From the NCBI GenBank assembly GCA_947581855.1, contig CANPVZ010000004.1, positions 121,267 to 185,266 of the forward strand: DNA of 64,000 bases, given 5' to 3'. Positions 8,826 to 19,600 of the stretch are shown one piece after another. The notes below the pieces were generated by a model that saw only the letters and a program-made list of their open reading frames with translations, ran no database searches and was not told the DNA's origin. Origin of the DNA: an uncultured Phocaeicola sp. (GTDB lineage Bacteria > Bacteroidota > Bacteroidia > Bacteroidales > Bacteroidaceae). The position numbers and the translations under genes are program-made. The number at the start of each line of letters is the position of its first letter. The stretch's first letter is position 1.

Positions 8826-11800
8826 ATGAGCACACGTTTACTTGATTTCAAGGGGAATGATCGTCCATACAAAATTCTTTTTGTATTATTAATGATCATA
8901 GCAAGTGTCGGTAACTTATCGGCGCAAAATATTACGCTGAATTTTCAAAAAGTGAAAATGAGCGAAGTAATGGAGGCCATTAGCGAACAGACCGGTTTGC
9001 AATTCGTCTATAGCCAGCCGATAGTCAATCCCAACCAAATAATCAGTATTCAAGTAGAGGAAGAAGAACTGGATTATGTATTGAAGACTCTTTGCGGAAG
9101 AGAATTGGATTACGAAATCAACGACGGAAAAATCTACCTTAAACCCCATACAGGGCGCGGCAATATGGAAGTATCCGGACAAATTACAGGTTCCAACGGC
9201 GAACCTATTATCGGAGCAAATATTCATATTGCGGGAAGTGAAAGCGGCACTATTTCCGATTTCGAGGGATATTATTCCATTGAAGTACCTCCCGACAAAA
9301 AGATTTCCGTTTCTTACATCGGATACATCACACAGACTATTACACCGAAGGATGAATTATTAAATATTACTTTGCAAGAAGATTACCAAACATTGAACGA
9401 AGTAGTAGTGGTGGGTTATGGTTCGCAAAAAATGATAAATATTACCGGTTCCGTATCGACTTTGACTGTCGATAATATCGATTATCTGCCGGTGTCCACC
9501 CTTGCCGAAGCGATGGAAGGACAGTTGAACGGGGTTAGCGTAGAGAAAGCGAACGATCGCCCCGGTACATTTCCAACCCTTAACATCCGCCATGCCAACC
9601 GATTGAATAATCTCTCAAGTGCCAACCTCGCCAACATTCCTTTAGTAGTTATCGATGATATGATTCAGCTCAGCCAAACCGGTTCGCCCACTTTGGAACA
9701 ATTCAACCTGCTCGATTTGTCCGAGGTGGAAAGCATCACGGTTTTGCGTGACGCCAGTGCAGCCATTTACGGCTCGCGGGCTTCAGGCGGTGTGGTCTTA
9801 GTTAAAACCAAACGCGGCAAATTCGGCCGGCCCAAAGTCAGCTACTCCGGCAAATTAGCTTACAACGACGCCATCAGCCACAGCAAAGTGCTGACAGGAA
9901 GCGATTACGGACGTTTTGCCAATTCTTATACGGTAGGAGCCGGACTGGCAAATGGTCATTCCGATATGAAGAATCTATTCAGTGAGGACGAGATAAGACT
10001 GCTCGATAACTTAAATTATAACTGGTTAGACAAAGCGTGGAAGTATTCGTTGACACATAATCATTCGGTAAACGTAAGCGGCGGTACGGATAAAATTACT
10101 TATTTCGCCGGTGTCAGTTACTTCAATCAGGGCGCAAACTTGGGAGAAGTCGATTACAAACGTTTCACATATCGCACAGGTCTGGACATTTCCGTATTCT
10201 CCAATTTGAAGTTCTCCGCCTCCTTAGCCGGAAACACAGGTGATAAGGAAACGACCTTTGCCAATGGAGCACGTTTCAATGCATACGGCGGTCAGGCAAG
10301 TCGCGAAAGTGAATATAGGGTGTTGCATCATATGCCTCACCATGTTCCTTGGAGCGTTACGTTGACCGACCCACAGGGAATCCGGCAAGAATACTGGGTA
10401 GGACCCACTGCAAACACTTACCGGACTCCGTCGTGGAGCAATAGCAGCATCACCTCTTGGAACTACTTTGCCCAGCAACAAAACGGTTCTTACAGCATAG
10501 ATGAAAACAACAGTTGGAACGCCAACTTTTCTTTAGTTTACAATATACCTTCTATAAAAGGATTATCATTGAAAGCTACGTATGCTACTACTCGCTCCAA
10601 CAACGTCAATGAACAGGTGAGTCTGCCTTATAAACTGGCTTATCTGAAAAGTCCGAACCAGCAAGACAAGCATCTGGAAAGTGAATGGGAAGCAAAGACA
10701 AGTAATTATCAAATACGAGACTTTACTTCCAACTCTCAAATCCGTTTTTACGATCTGAATACTATCAGTACGCAGATAAACGCTTATATCAATTACGAAC
10801 GCACCTTCGGTGCACACACTATCGAAGCTATGGGTTCGATAGAACGTGCCGAAATGTCGTACAGCTCCCGCCAATTGGTTTACGACGGACTGCCGGCGGA
10901 TGCCGCCGATTTGTTCAGAAGGGTAGGGAATTCCGCACTCAGCAACTATCTGTCCACTTCCAACAGCGTAAGTACAAGGGGAGAAACCGGCGCTTTATCT
11001 TACTTGGGACGTATCAATTATAATTATGCCAATAAATATCTATTACAGTTTATTTTCCGTTCTGATGCTTCTACCAAATTCGCACCGGAAAACTATTGGG
11101 GCTTTTTCCCCGGAATATCGGCAGGATGGATTATGTCGGCCGAACCTTGGTTCAACAAGCAACTCGCATGGATAAACTATTTAAAGATACGGGCTTCGTG
11201 GGGACGGACGGGACGCGATAACGTAAATATGTGGCAATGGAAACAATTCTATAATGTTCGGAGCGACGGCGTGCAGTTTGGCCCTAATGGCGGACAAGCT
11301 TCGGGAGCTTTACAACCGGGAAGAACGCCGAACCCCAAACTGAAATGGGATACTACGGATAAATTCAACTTAGGACTCGACGTGCGCTTTTTCGATGAAC
11401 GGCTTGATATCAAACTGGATTTTTATTACGATATCAATGACCGTATCCTGAATAAGAAAATGGCCGGACAAATAGGCATCCCTATTTATGCCGGAGGCGC
11501 TTATGCCGAAGAAAATTACGGGCGCATCGATACCTATGGCGCCGAACTCAGTGCTAACTGGCAAGATAAGATAGGACAATTGAACTATTACATAGGAGTA
11601 GACATCGGTCTGGATGGGAACCGTATAAAGAAATGGCCGGCCGATTTACGTTACAACCAATATCCCGCAAGCGGTGAATGGAGCGAGGGGATGTCGACGA
11701 TCCTTCCCTCATGGGGATTTAAAGTATGGAAAGGTACTTCGAATGGAGACGGTATTTTACGCACCCGGGAGGATATCGACAACTATTGGGATTATCTGAC

Positions 11801-12467
11801 GGAACACGCCCATGCTGCCGGCACTTCTCCGGCTTATTTCGGAAACGAGAAAGAAAATATCCGTTTGGGTATGTTGGCTTATCAGGATATTGGCGGCGAA
11901 ATGGTAAACGGTGTTCAGCAAATAGCGAACGGACGCATTGAAAAAGAACAGGATTATACCCGGTTATGTAATAAAGACCGGAGCTACGGCTTCACTACCC
12001 GTTTAGGCGGACATTGGAAAAACTTGTCTTTCAATGCTGTTATCTTCACTTCGTGGAGTGGTATACGCTTTATCGACCGCATTGATATCAAAAGCGGAAA
12101 CGGCAATATGCTATGGACTCCCGATTCGTATTGGAAGGATATGTTTGATCCGGAAACCAATCCCGGTGGAAAATATCCTAATGTAGGCACTAACCGCCAG
12201 ATTGACGGATCTGTGATTTCACCTTCCGATTTCTGGACGATAAATACTTTACGCTGTTATGTAAAGAATCTTGGAATTTCTTATACTTTACCCAAACATT
12301 GGCTGTCGCCGGCACGAATAGAATCGGCCACCGTCAGTCTTTCGGGCAACAACTTGTGGGATTTCTACAATCCGTATCCCGACCACTACCGCAACATGTA
12401 TGACAGTTCGTACAGCGATTATCCAACATTGCGCACTTGGTCATTCGGTATAAAACTAACTTTTTAA
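8826..12467 (+). CDS. SusC-family TonB-dependent receptor with STN signalling domain
   Basis: 1213 residues. Order: membrane-spanning signal (about residues 17-34), STN domain (about 37-98, with KVKMSEVMEAISEQTGLQF), a CarboxypepD-regulatory-like domain (about 116-190, VSGQITGSNGEPIIGANIHI), TonB box (NEVVVVGYG), plug domain and the outer-membrane beta barrel ending in SFGIKLTF. SusC proteins import oligosaccharides across the outer membrane under a SusD lid. The STN domain marks this as the signalling receptor for the neighbouring FecR/sigma pair. susD follows after 15 bp. Confidence 0.95.
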   Translation: MSTRLLDFKGNDRPYKILFVLLMIIASVGNLSAQNITLNFQKVKMSEVMEAISEQTGLQFVYSQPIVNPNQIISIQVEEEELDYVLKTLCGRELDYEINDGKIYLKPHTGRGNMEVSGQITGSNGEPIIGANIHIAGSESGTISDFEGYYSIEVPPDKKISVSYIGYITQTITPKDELLNITLQEDYQTLNEVVVVGYGSQKMINITGSVSTLTVDNIDYLPVSTLAEAMEGQLNGVSVEKANDRPGTFPTLNIRHANRLNNLSSANLANIPLVVIDDMIQLSQTGSPTLEQFNLLDLSEVESITVLRDASAAIYGSRASGGVVLVKTKRGKFGRPKVSYSGKLAYNDAISHSKVLTGSDYGRFANSYTVGAGLANGHSDMKNLFSEDEIRLLDNLNYNWLDKAWKYSLTHNHSVNVSGGTDKITYFAGVSYFNQGANLGEVDYKRFTYRTGLDISVFSNLKFSASLAGNTGDKETTFANGARFNAYGGQASRESEYRVLHHMPHHVPWSVTLTDPQGIRQEYWVGPTANTYRTPSWSNSSITSWNYFAQQQNGSYSIDENNSWNANFSLVYNIPSIKGLSLKATYATTRSNNVNEQVSLPYKLAYLKSPNQQDKHLESEWEAKTSNYQIRDFTSNSQIRFYDLNTISTQINAYINYERTFGAHTIEAMGSIERAEMSYSSRQLVYDGLPADAADLFRRVGNSALSNYLSTSNSVSTRGETGALSYLGRINYNYANKYLLQFIFRSDASTKFAPENYWGFFPGISAGWIMSAEPWFNKQLAWINYLKIRASWGRTGRDNVNMWQWKQFYNVRSDGVQFGPNGGQASGALQPGRTPNPKLKWDTTDKFNLGLDVRFFDERLDIKLDFYYDINDRILNKKMAGQIGIPIYAGGAYAEENYGRIDTYGAELSANWQDKIGQLNYYIGVDIGLDGNRIKKWPADLRYNQYPASGEWSEGMSTILPSWGFKVWKGTSNGDGILRTREDIDNYWDYLTEHAHAAGTSPAYFGNEKENIRLGMLAYQDIGGEMVNGVQQIANGRIEKEQDYTRLCNKDRSYGFTTRLGGHWKNLSFNAVIFTSWSGIRFIDRIDIKSGNGNMLWTPDSYWKDMFDPETNPGGKYPNVGTNRQIDGSVISPSDFWTINTLRCYVKNLGISYTLPKHWLSPARIESATVSLSGNNLWDFYNPYPDHYRNMYDSSYSDYPTLRTWSFGIKLTF

Positions 12468-12482
12468 TAAAACCGCCGTGTT

Positions 12483-14513
12483 ATGAAAACCTTTTTTCAC
12501 CATATCCGCATCTTCTTTTATTCGCTTCTTCTTTTGGGAGCATCCGCTTGCAGCGAATCTTTTTTAAAGGATATGGAAAACTATGGCTCTTACGGAAACG
12601 AAACGTTTAACTCCGAAACTATGGTAACCGATTACGTAAATACCTTATATGCACGCGCATTCCGCGGTTACACCATACCCGGCCAGACCCTGTTGGGGTT
12701 GTGGGTCGACCGTAACAATCTGACCACCGAAAGATGGGGAATGAGCGAATGGATAGACCCAACTGTAATTCATTATACTTCTGCCTTCGATGCCACCCAC
12801 CTGATAAATTATTTCGGTTCTGCTTTGGGAACCAGTGCCGGTAACACTCCTTACACCCGCATTCGTAATGGAAATCTGCTCCTTGAAGAATTAAAGACTT
12901 CCACTATTTCGGAGACGGCCAAAAATTACGCACGGGGACAAGCACTTTGTTTGCGGGCCATGCAACTGTTCGATTTAGTTCGTACTTATGGATCTGTTCC
13001 TATCGTCACCAAAGTATTGAACGCTACCGTTGCCGGCAAAGATGAACGACTTCCGCGAGCCTCGGTTACCAAGTGTGTAGAACAAATCATCCGTGATTTG
13101 GACGAAGCAGCCTCTCTGCTACCCCTAGACTGGGCAGCTTCCGAATACGGACGTCTCACCAGTGGAGCTGCATTGGCTTTAAAAAGTCGCGTGTTACTTA
13201 CCTATGCAAGTCCTATCTTCAACAGAGATTGGGACAATCCCGACAATAAACGATGGGAGCTCGCTCTTGAAGCGACATTAGCTGCACAGAATGCTCTCAC
13301 TTCCAATGGATTGGATGGATGTAAGAATGCCAAAGAGTGGGCAAACATGCTGGTATCCAGCAACAACAGCTTTCACAAAGAAGCCATCATTGTAAAGTTG
13401 TTGACCGATGTACAAGGTAGCGATAACGAATACAATGGTTGGGAACGCGCTCTGCGTATGCCTTCACAAGAAGGTCTGAACGGATATGCAGCTCCTATAG
13501 AAATCATTGATGCTTTTCCTATGGCGGATGGAAAACGCCCGTCGGACAAAGTCAAGATAGCCAAAGGTTCCAAATCATTCTTCCTTGACAGAGACCCTCG
13601 TTTTTATCGGACTTTTGCATTCAACGGAGTGAAATGGGGATATAACGGCCATCCGGATGATGTCATATGGGGATACCGATGGCAAGCAAGCAAACTTGCA
13701 TACGGTTACAGCGATCAAAACCAAATAGAAAGTCCGGCTTTTGTCCGTAAAATGAGTAGTATCGAAACGTCTCCTACTGAAAACTTTGCGTATTCAAGTA
13801 CAGATATCTACGAAAACCGTTATGCAGAACTCATTCTGAACCTGGCCGAATGTTACGCCGCAACCGGTCATCCGGATGAAGCTGTAAAATGGTTGGGAGA
13901 GATACGCAAAAGGGTAGGGATACCTGCCGGAAAAGACGGAACTTATGGAATAGGCATGCTTACAGACCGCCACCAAGCCCTGGAAGCTTGTCTTTATGAA
14001 CGCCAAATTGAATTGGCTTACGAAGGAAAACGTTTCTGGGATGTGTGGCGATGGTTACTTTATGATGGTGGGCAAGGAGAGGGGCTGAAGCTAAGCGATG
14101 TAAACACCTGTACGGCATTAGGTATCACTCCTTTAAATGGAACACATCGTACTTCTTTATATGTAGACGTGCTGCCGGGTAATTATATAATAGGAGAGAA
14201 AGATCCCCTATTATCAAAGCGTTCCGATATAATGGCCGATCCGGATGCAGAAAATTTTAAAGAACAACTAATTAAGCTACACCATTTTTGGGAAGAATAT
14301 TTTTGTTATGGAAAACCCGACATTCCTGCCGACAGAGATAAAAACAACAATCCGGTAACCATTTTTTGGCACGCAAACTACTATATCCACGGACTGGGAA
14401 GTATCGTATTAAACAATAATTCCTGGTTGGGTCAAACCATCGGATGGAAAGACCAGAATGGAGTAGACGGCACTATTGGTTGGCAAGACGATGAAGAATT
14501 ACAAATAGAATAG
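12483..14513 (+). CDS. SusD-family glycan-binding lipoprotein
   Basis: 676 residues. It has a lipoprotein signal with lipobox LGASAC (Cys near residue 23), a charged SESFLKDMENYG start typical of SusD, and TPR-like helical repeats. The RagB/SusD C-terminal region is recognizable from EAVKWLGEIRKRVGIPAG and ALEACLYERQIELAYEGKRFWDVWRW. It acts on the cell surface as the lid of the SusC transporter encoded 15 bp upstream. It ends the sigma-FecR-SusC-SusD operon; the next 240 bp are AT-rich with no gene. Confidence 0.95.
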   Translation: MKTFFHHIRIFFYSLLLLGASACSESFLKDMENYGSYGNETFNSETMVTDYVNTLYARAFRGYTIPGQTLLGLWVDRNNLTTERWGMSEWIDPTVIHYTSAFDATHLINYFGSALGTSAGNTPYTRIRNGNLLLEELKTSTISETAKNYARGQALCLRAMQLFDLVRTYGSVPIVTKVLNATVAGKDERLPRASVTKCVEQIIRDLDEAASLLPLDWAASEYGRLTSGAALALKSRVLLTYASPIFNRDWDNPDNKRWELALEATLAAQNALTSNGLDGCKNAKEWANMLVSSNNSFHKEAIIVKLLTDVQGSDNEYNGWERALRMPSQEGLNGYAAPIEIIDAFPMADGKRPSDKVKIAKGSKSFFLDRDPRFYRTFAFNGVKWGYNGHPDDVIWGYRWQASKLAYGYSDQNQIESPAFVRKMSSIETSPTENFAYSSTDIYENRYAELILNLAECYAATGHPDEAVKWLGEIRKRVGIPAGKDGTYGIGMLTDRHQALEACLYERQIELAYEGKRFWDVWRWLLYDGGQGEGLKLSDVNTCTALGITPLNGTHRTSLYVDVLPGNYIIGEKDPLLSKRSDIMADPDAENFKEQLIKLHHFWEEYFCYGKPDIPADRDKNNNPVTIFWHANYYIHGLGSIVLNNNSWLGQTIGWKDQNGVDGTIGWQDDEELQIE

Positions 14514-14756
14514 TCCATAACATTTATAAACTTATCTTCTCGGTTCAATGATAATGTTAAATTTTACATGTATAGTTATACCATATTATATATATAGTAA
14601 CTATTAATTCCCCCTTTTAGTGTTAACAGCACTTATCCAACTTTATTTATATACAAAAAAACCTCCTTCTAAACCCCGAAATTCGCCCAAGATTATAAAA
14701 AAATGCGGTAAATAAAAAAATATTCGCATTTTCCATCACCCGTTTTGCCGTTTCAT

Positions 14757-14766
14757 GTGTCTATTA
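14757..14766 (+). promoter_or_regulatory. GTGTCTATTA motif, putative ECF-sigma promoter element (site 2)
   Basis: Second identical copy of the 10-bp motif, 49 bp before the ATG of a truncated susC. Downstream, TATTAGTGAAT is shared with the fecR leader. It would drive the truncated susC and probably the beta-lipoprotein-SusC-SusD operon that follows. Confidence 0.55.
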
Positions 14767-14815
14767 TTAGTGAATGTAACTAAAACATTTCTGTTTAACT
14801 TTAAATTTAATTAGT

Positions 14816-14995
14816 ATGAGGCACAAGATCCTTCTTGTATTATTCGCTGTCATGACGATAATGGGAAGCGCCATAGCGCAAACCCGAAGCGTGACTGGCC
14901 AAGTAGTCGATGAAAACGGGGAACCCATCATCGGCGCCAACATCAAAATCGTGGGAAGTCCCACGGGTACTTATCAGCGTAAAGGGCTAATTTAA
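14816..14995 (+). pseudogene. Truncated susC: signal peptide and first domain only
   Basis: A 59-codon frame begins with a signal peptide (KILLVLFAVMTIMGSAIAQ) and continues into the CarboxypepD-regulatory-like domain of SusC proteins (SVTGQVVDENGEPIIGANIK). It reads through IVGSPTGT, then leaves the family at YQRKGLI and a TAA stop. The break falls within the 47-bp repeat at 14956-15002, so the gene was cut at that repeat. It keeps a leader and a putative ECF promoter. The missing plug and barrel are not found elsewhere in the window. It may be a relic, or act now only as a leader for the downstream operon. Confidence 0.85.
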
Positions 14996-15002
14996 AATGA
15001 AA
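14956..15002 (+). repeat. Left arm of a perfect 47-bp inverted repeat bounding the mirrored susC/D units
   Basis: Positions 14956-15002 are the exact reverse complement of 30113-30159. The two arms lie just upstream of the two inverted beta-lipoprotein-SusC-SusD operons. Sequence outside the arms is unrelated: truncated susC on this side, non-coding DNA on the other. This fits the end of a duplicated or invertible segment. Confidence 0.9.
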
Positions 15003-15085
15003 TACAGATTATTTTGGTTACAAAAGAACTATTATAAGGCGAAAGCAAATTAAAAACATATATGTTTAACTTTAATAATTAATCT

Positions 15086-16612
15086 ATGAGAAAAAAATCA
15101 TTTATCATTCCTCTTAATGATAACTTGTTACGAAGAGGAAAGAATGGTGCTCTATGGTCATTTACTGTAGGTATACTGTTTTTGGCTTCTTGTAGCAAAG
15201 GTGCTGATTGCGATGAGTCATTCTCGAGTTCCGTCCAGAATGCCACGATGACTTCTCCAAAGTCTGAGTCTATCAGTTTCACTACGAAAATTAATTCAGA
15301 TGGAAGCGAAAGTGTTCAAGTATCATGGCCTGTAGTTCATGGAGCCGGTGGTTATGAATATGAAGTCATTAATGTAACCGATCCTGATGAAATGGAGGTA
15401 ACTGTCCCCAAAGACACAGTGGATGGAACTTCATTCTTGTTCGACAAAGCTGAAGACACTAACTTTGAAGTTCGCGTAAGATCATTGGGAAATCCTCGAC
15501 AGAACAACAAAGAAGCTACAGAGGCCACTATAGTAAACTATTCTACTATTATTCCGGCAGTAATTGTTCCGCAAGGCCAAGATATGATTGCTTTTATTAA
15601 CAGCAATTTAGGTGATGGGTCTACAGAACAAGCCTTTGAACTGGAAGCCGGCGGACAGTATGAACTGAATGAACCGCTCGATTTCGGTAATCGTCAAATC
15701 ATCTTACGCGGTAACAAAAAGAACCGTCCGGTCATCACTTATGGAGAAAAAGGAGTGATTCGCACAGGTAATGGTTTGAAACTTAAATTCATTAATTTCG
15801 ATTGTACAGCTCAGGCTAAACCTTTAAGAGGAGTTGTAGAATGTTCCGTAGAAGGAGAGGCTAGCTTGGAAGGTCCTAACTTCGGTTACCTCGATCAAGG
15901 TTATGTGTTGCAAAATCCAATAGTCATGCAAGAATGCTGGTTTAAGAATGTAAACTTCGGCTTATTCCATACCGGTACTACTGCTTGGATGGTAAGAGAC
16001 GTACGGGTAATGGACTGTATCGTCCAACTTAAATGCGATGGAAAAGCATTTGGTGATGGTTCTGTGATCGGTTCTTGTAAAGCAGCAGATTATAAAAACG
16101 GAAGTCAAACTTGGACTTGTGGTATTAGGGATATTACTATTAAGAACAGTACATTCTACAACATCGTATCCAATAGCAAAAACCGTTTCTTCCGTTTCAA
16201 TAACAAAGACTTGAAACGTTCATTCGGTGTTCAGGACGGTTCGGCTACCATTGAAAATTGTACTTTCATCAAGACCTTTGACGGCAAAGAGTTCGGTAAC
16301 AATACCCCGAATACTAAAGAATATAAGATTTCGTTCAACGGCAACATTTGTTACGATGTATTCCGTTTGCAGAAATTTATTCAAGGAAATTGTACATTAA
16401 CGGTAGACCAAACTAAAAATACCATTTACGGTATCACGAACTCCGTAGACGGCACAGACAAGTCTAAGTACGCAACAGAAGAAACTATCGCTTTTGAGCA
16501 AACCGACCTTACCAAAGAGCTTGATTTGACTCAGCCTAACGGTGGTTTAAATCTGAAACCCGTATCCGGCACTATTTCTACGACTATCGGTGATCCGCGT
16601 TGGCTCAACTAA
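15086..16612 (+). CDS. Surface lipoprotein with Fn3-like and right-handed beta-helix domains (DUF4957/DUF5123-like)
   Basis: 508 residues. After a basic N-terminus (MRKKSFIIP) a lipoprotein signal ends in LFLASC (Cys near residue 36). A fibronectin-III-like segment follows (about 65-155, VQVSWPVVHGAGGYEYEV), then a parallel beta-helix region (about 200-500) rich in Asn/Phe repeats such as FINFDCTAQ and IKNSTFYNIVSNSKNRFFRF. This architecture is common beside SusC/D in pectin PULs as a pectate-lyase-fold, probably binding protein; no catalytic residues were recognized. It has a close paralogue at 28497-30035. susC follows after 33 bp. Confidence 0.82.
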   Translation: MRKKSFIIPLNDNLLRRGKNGALWSFTVGILFLASCSKGADCDESFSSSVQNATMTSPKSESISFTTKINSDGSESVQVSWPVVHGAGGYEYEVINVTDPDEMEVTVPKDTVDGTSFLFDKAEDTNFEVRVRSLGNPRQNNKEATEATIVNYSTIIPAVIVPQGQDMIAFINSNLGDGSTEQAFELEAGGQYELNEPLDFGNRQIILRGNKKNRPVITYGEKGVIRTGNGLKLKFINFDCTAQAKPLRGVVECSVEGEASLEGPNFGYLDQGYVLQNPIVMQECWFKNVNFGLFHTGTTAWMVRDVRVMDCIVQLKCDGKAFGDGSVIGSCKAADYKNGSQTWTCGIRDITIKNSTFYNIVSNSKNRFFRFNNKDLKRSFGVQDGSATIENCTFIKTFDGKEFGNNTPNTKEYKISFNGNICYDVFRLQKFIQGNCTLTVDQTKNTIYGITNSVDGTDKSKYATEETIAFEQTDLTKELDLTQPNGGLNLKPVSGTISTTIGDPRWLN

Positions 16613-16645
16613 TTAAACTAATCATTAATATTAAGACTATTAATA

Positions 16646-19600
16646 ATGAAACAACATAATATATTCAAGATGTGTTTGAGCATGTTACTTGCCCTGTTTA
16701 TGGCAGTACCGGCTTTGGCTCAAACAACTTTTTCCGGTGTGGTTGTCGACGAAAACGAAGAACCGGTGATTGGCGCATCCGTTAAGGTAGCAGGAACCAC
16801 AACGGGTACCATTACAGATCTGGATGGTAAGTTCAGCGTAAAAGTTCCTGCAGATGGCGTCGTTGAAATCTCTTTTATCGGATATATTACCCAAAAGATT
16901 ACTAAGTTCACTCCCAATATGAAGATTGTCCTCAAAGAGGATACTCAGAATATGGAGGAGGTAGTCGTAGTAGGTTACGCCACACAGAAGAAAGCACACT
17001 TAACAGGTTCTGTAGCAACTATCCCGGTAGAAGACATTCAAGACCTCTCTGCCGGTGGTTTGGCAAGTATGTTAAGAGGATTGGTTCCGGGACTTAGCGT
17101 TAGCGGTGGACAAACCCGTCCGGGCGAAAACGCAAAAATTTATATCCGCGACACCAATTCATTGGATGAAGTAGGTTCCACAGCCCAAGAGCCTCTGTTT
17201 GTCATTGACGGATTCATTTACCCGAACGATGTAAAAGTAGGTAACATTCGTCAGAACTTGGGTGCTGAGGCATTCAACAACCTCGACCCTTCAACGGTAG
17301 AAAGTATTTCCGTATTGAAAGATGGTTCGGCTGCCGTGTATGGTGCCCGTGCAGCTAATGGTGTTATCTTGGTAACAACCAAGAAAGGTAAACTTGGCAA
17401 ACCGATGATTTCATATAGCGGTAACTTTGGTTTTACCGATGAAGTGGCTCGCCCCGATATGTTGAGTACATATGATTACGGACGCATCTACAATGCAGTA
17501 GTAGCTGCCGATCCATACAAGATTAGCAATATGAACCTCCGTACGGAATTGTTCCAAGCTGATGAGTTGGAAGCGATGAAAAAACTCAATTACGATATGC
17601 TCGACAAATATTGGGAAACAGGAATCACCATGAAACATTCTGTAAATGTGAGCGGTGCTACTGAAAGAGCTAATTACTTTGCAAGCATCGGCTATTTTGA
17701 ACAAGAGGGTAACTTAGGCCGCCTCGATTACGATCGTTGGAACTATCGCGCAGGCGTTGATTTAAAGATCAGCGACTGGGTAAAAGTCAACCTTGCCATA
17801 TCAGGTGACTACGGTGAGAAAAACAAACCTTTAATCAAGATTGGCGGTAGTAATATTGAAAAAGATTACAATTTGATGCTGACTCGTCCGGGATATATTC
17901 CTGAATATGTAAACGGACTTCCTGTTATAGCCATGGGTCCTGCAAACGGAAATCCAAGCAACGACCAGTTGTATCATTTTGCCACATTACAAGAGAACGG
18001 AGACTACAGCGAAACCAAAAATCAAAATACCACCATCAATGGTAGTTTGAGCTACGATTTTGGCTGGAGTAAAATATTGAAAGGGTTGAATTTACGTTTC
18101 TCTTATTCTAAAACCATCAATACCGATAAAGGCAATGAATATGCAACCGATTTCACCGTTTACCAAATGTTGGAACGTAGCGGTAGCGGTAACCACCTCT
18201 ATACTCCGGTAGACGGACAAGACTATGAGTCATTAATGGTAGAAAGCAATTTCAATCCTAAAAAGATTGCTAATGGTGACAGATCCTATTTGTCACGTAA
18301 CACCGTCCGTACCGACAGTTACCAGATGAACTTTACGGCATCATATAACCGTGAATTCAAACAACATGCTGTAAGCGCTCTCTTCTCTATCGAAAAATCC
18401 GAAACCGAGAGTGAATATTTATATGCCAAGAGATATGACCCGTATCCATTTACTACAGGACAATATAATTCTGCTACCGGTGAAAACGATGCGAACTTTA
18501 CCCGTTCCGAATCGGGAACGCTCTCTTACATCGGCCGTATCAATTATGCTTACGCCAACAAATATTTGTTAGAGGTATTGCTTCGTTCGGATGCGTCCAC
18601 CAAGTTTGCTCCTAAAAACTACTGGGGAACATTCCCGTCTGCATCTGCGGGCTGGATCGTATCAGGCGAAAACTGGTTCCAAGAGAAAGTGAAAGGAATT
18701 GATTATTTGAAAATACGCGGATCATTCGGTTTGACCGGTCGTGACAATACCGCTCCATGGCAATGGATGCGTATCTTCAGCCAGGATGCTTATCGTGGTC
18801 CGATATTCGGTGAAACTTCTACGGGTAGCTCTTTGCCTCGTATTACTATCAACAAAAATAATTCTGCCGTAAACTCGGATGTCCATTGGGATAAATCGTA
18901 TAAGGCAAACTTGGGTATTGATATGAATATACTTGATAACCGTTTAGCCATCACTTTCGATGCTTACCGTGAATGGAACCGTGACATGTTGATGAAAATA
19001 GCCCAAGATGTACCTTCGACCGTAGGAACTCAAAGTGCGGATGTCAATCTTGGTGAAATGGATAACTGGGGTTATGAATTAAGTTTAACTTGGAAAGACA
19101 AGATTGGTAAAGACTTCAAATACCGTATCAACTTGAACACCGGTTATTCTGACAACCGCGTATTAAATATGGACTTCAATAATGATTACACTTTCCGCCA
19201 AATCCGGTATAAAGGTCGTACCGATGTCGGTTCCTGGGGTATGCAATGCATCGGAATGTTCCGCAGTTTCCAGGATATCGAAGAGTATTTCGACCGCTAT
19301 ATGGTTACAGGTGAGGATGCTAACGGAAACAAAATTTACGGAAAATACCTGGGTAAGGATAAATCGGATATTCGTCCGGGTATGTTGATTTATAAAGACG
19401 TACGCGGCGCTAAACAAGAAGATGGCACATACGCAGGTCCTGATGGTATCGTTGACAAAGATAACGATGTAGTTCGTTTGTCAAACCGCAGCAATCCTTA
19501 CGGTTTCACTGTAAACTTGGGCGCCGAATATAAAGCCTTTTCTATTTCTGCGCAAATCAGCACAAGTTGGGGTGGTTACAGCTTTATTCCGAGCAGTGCA

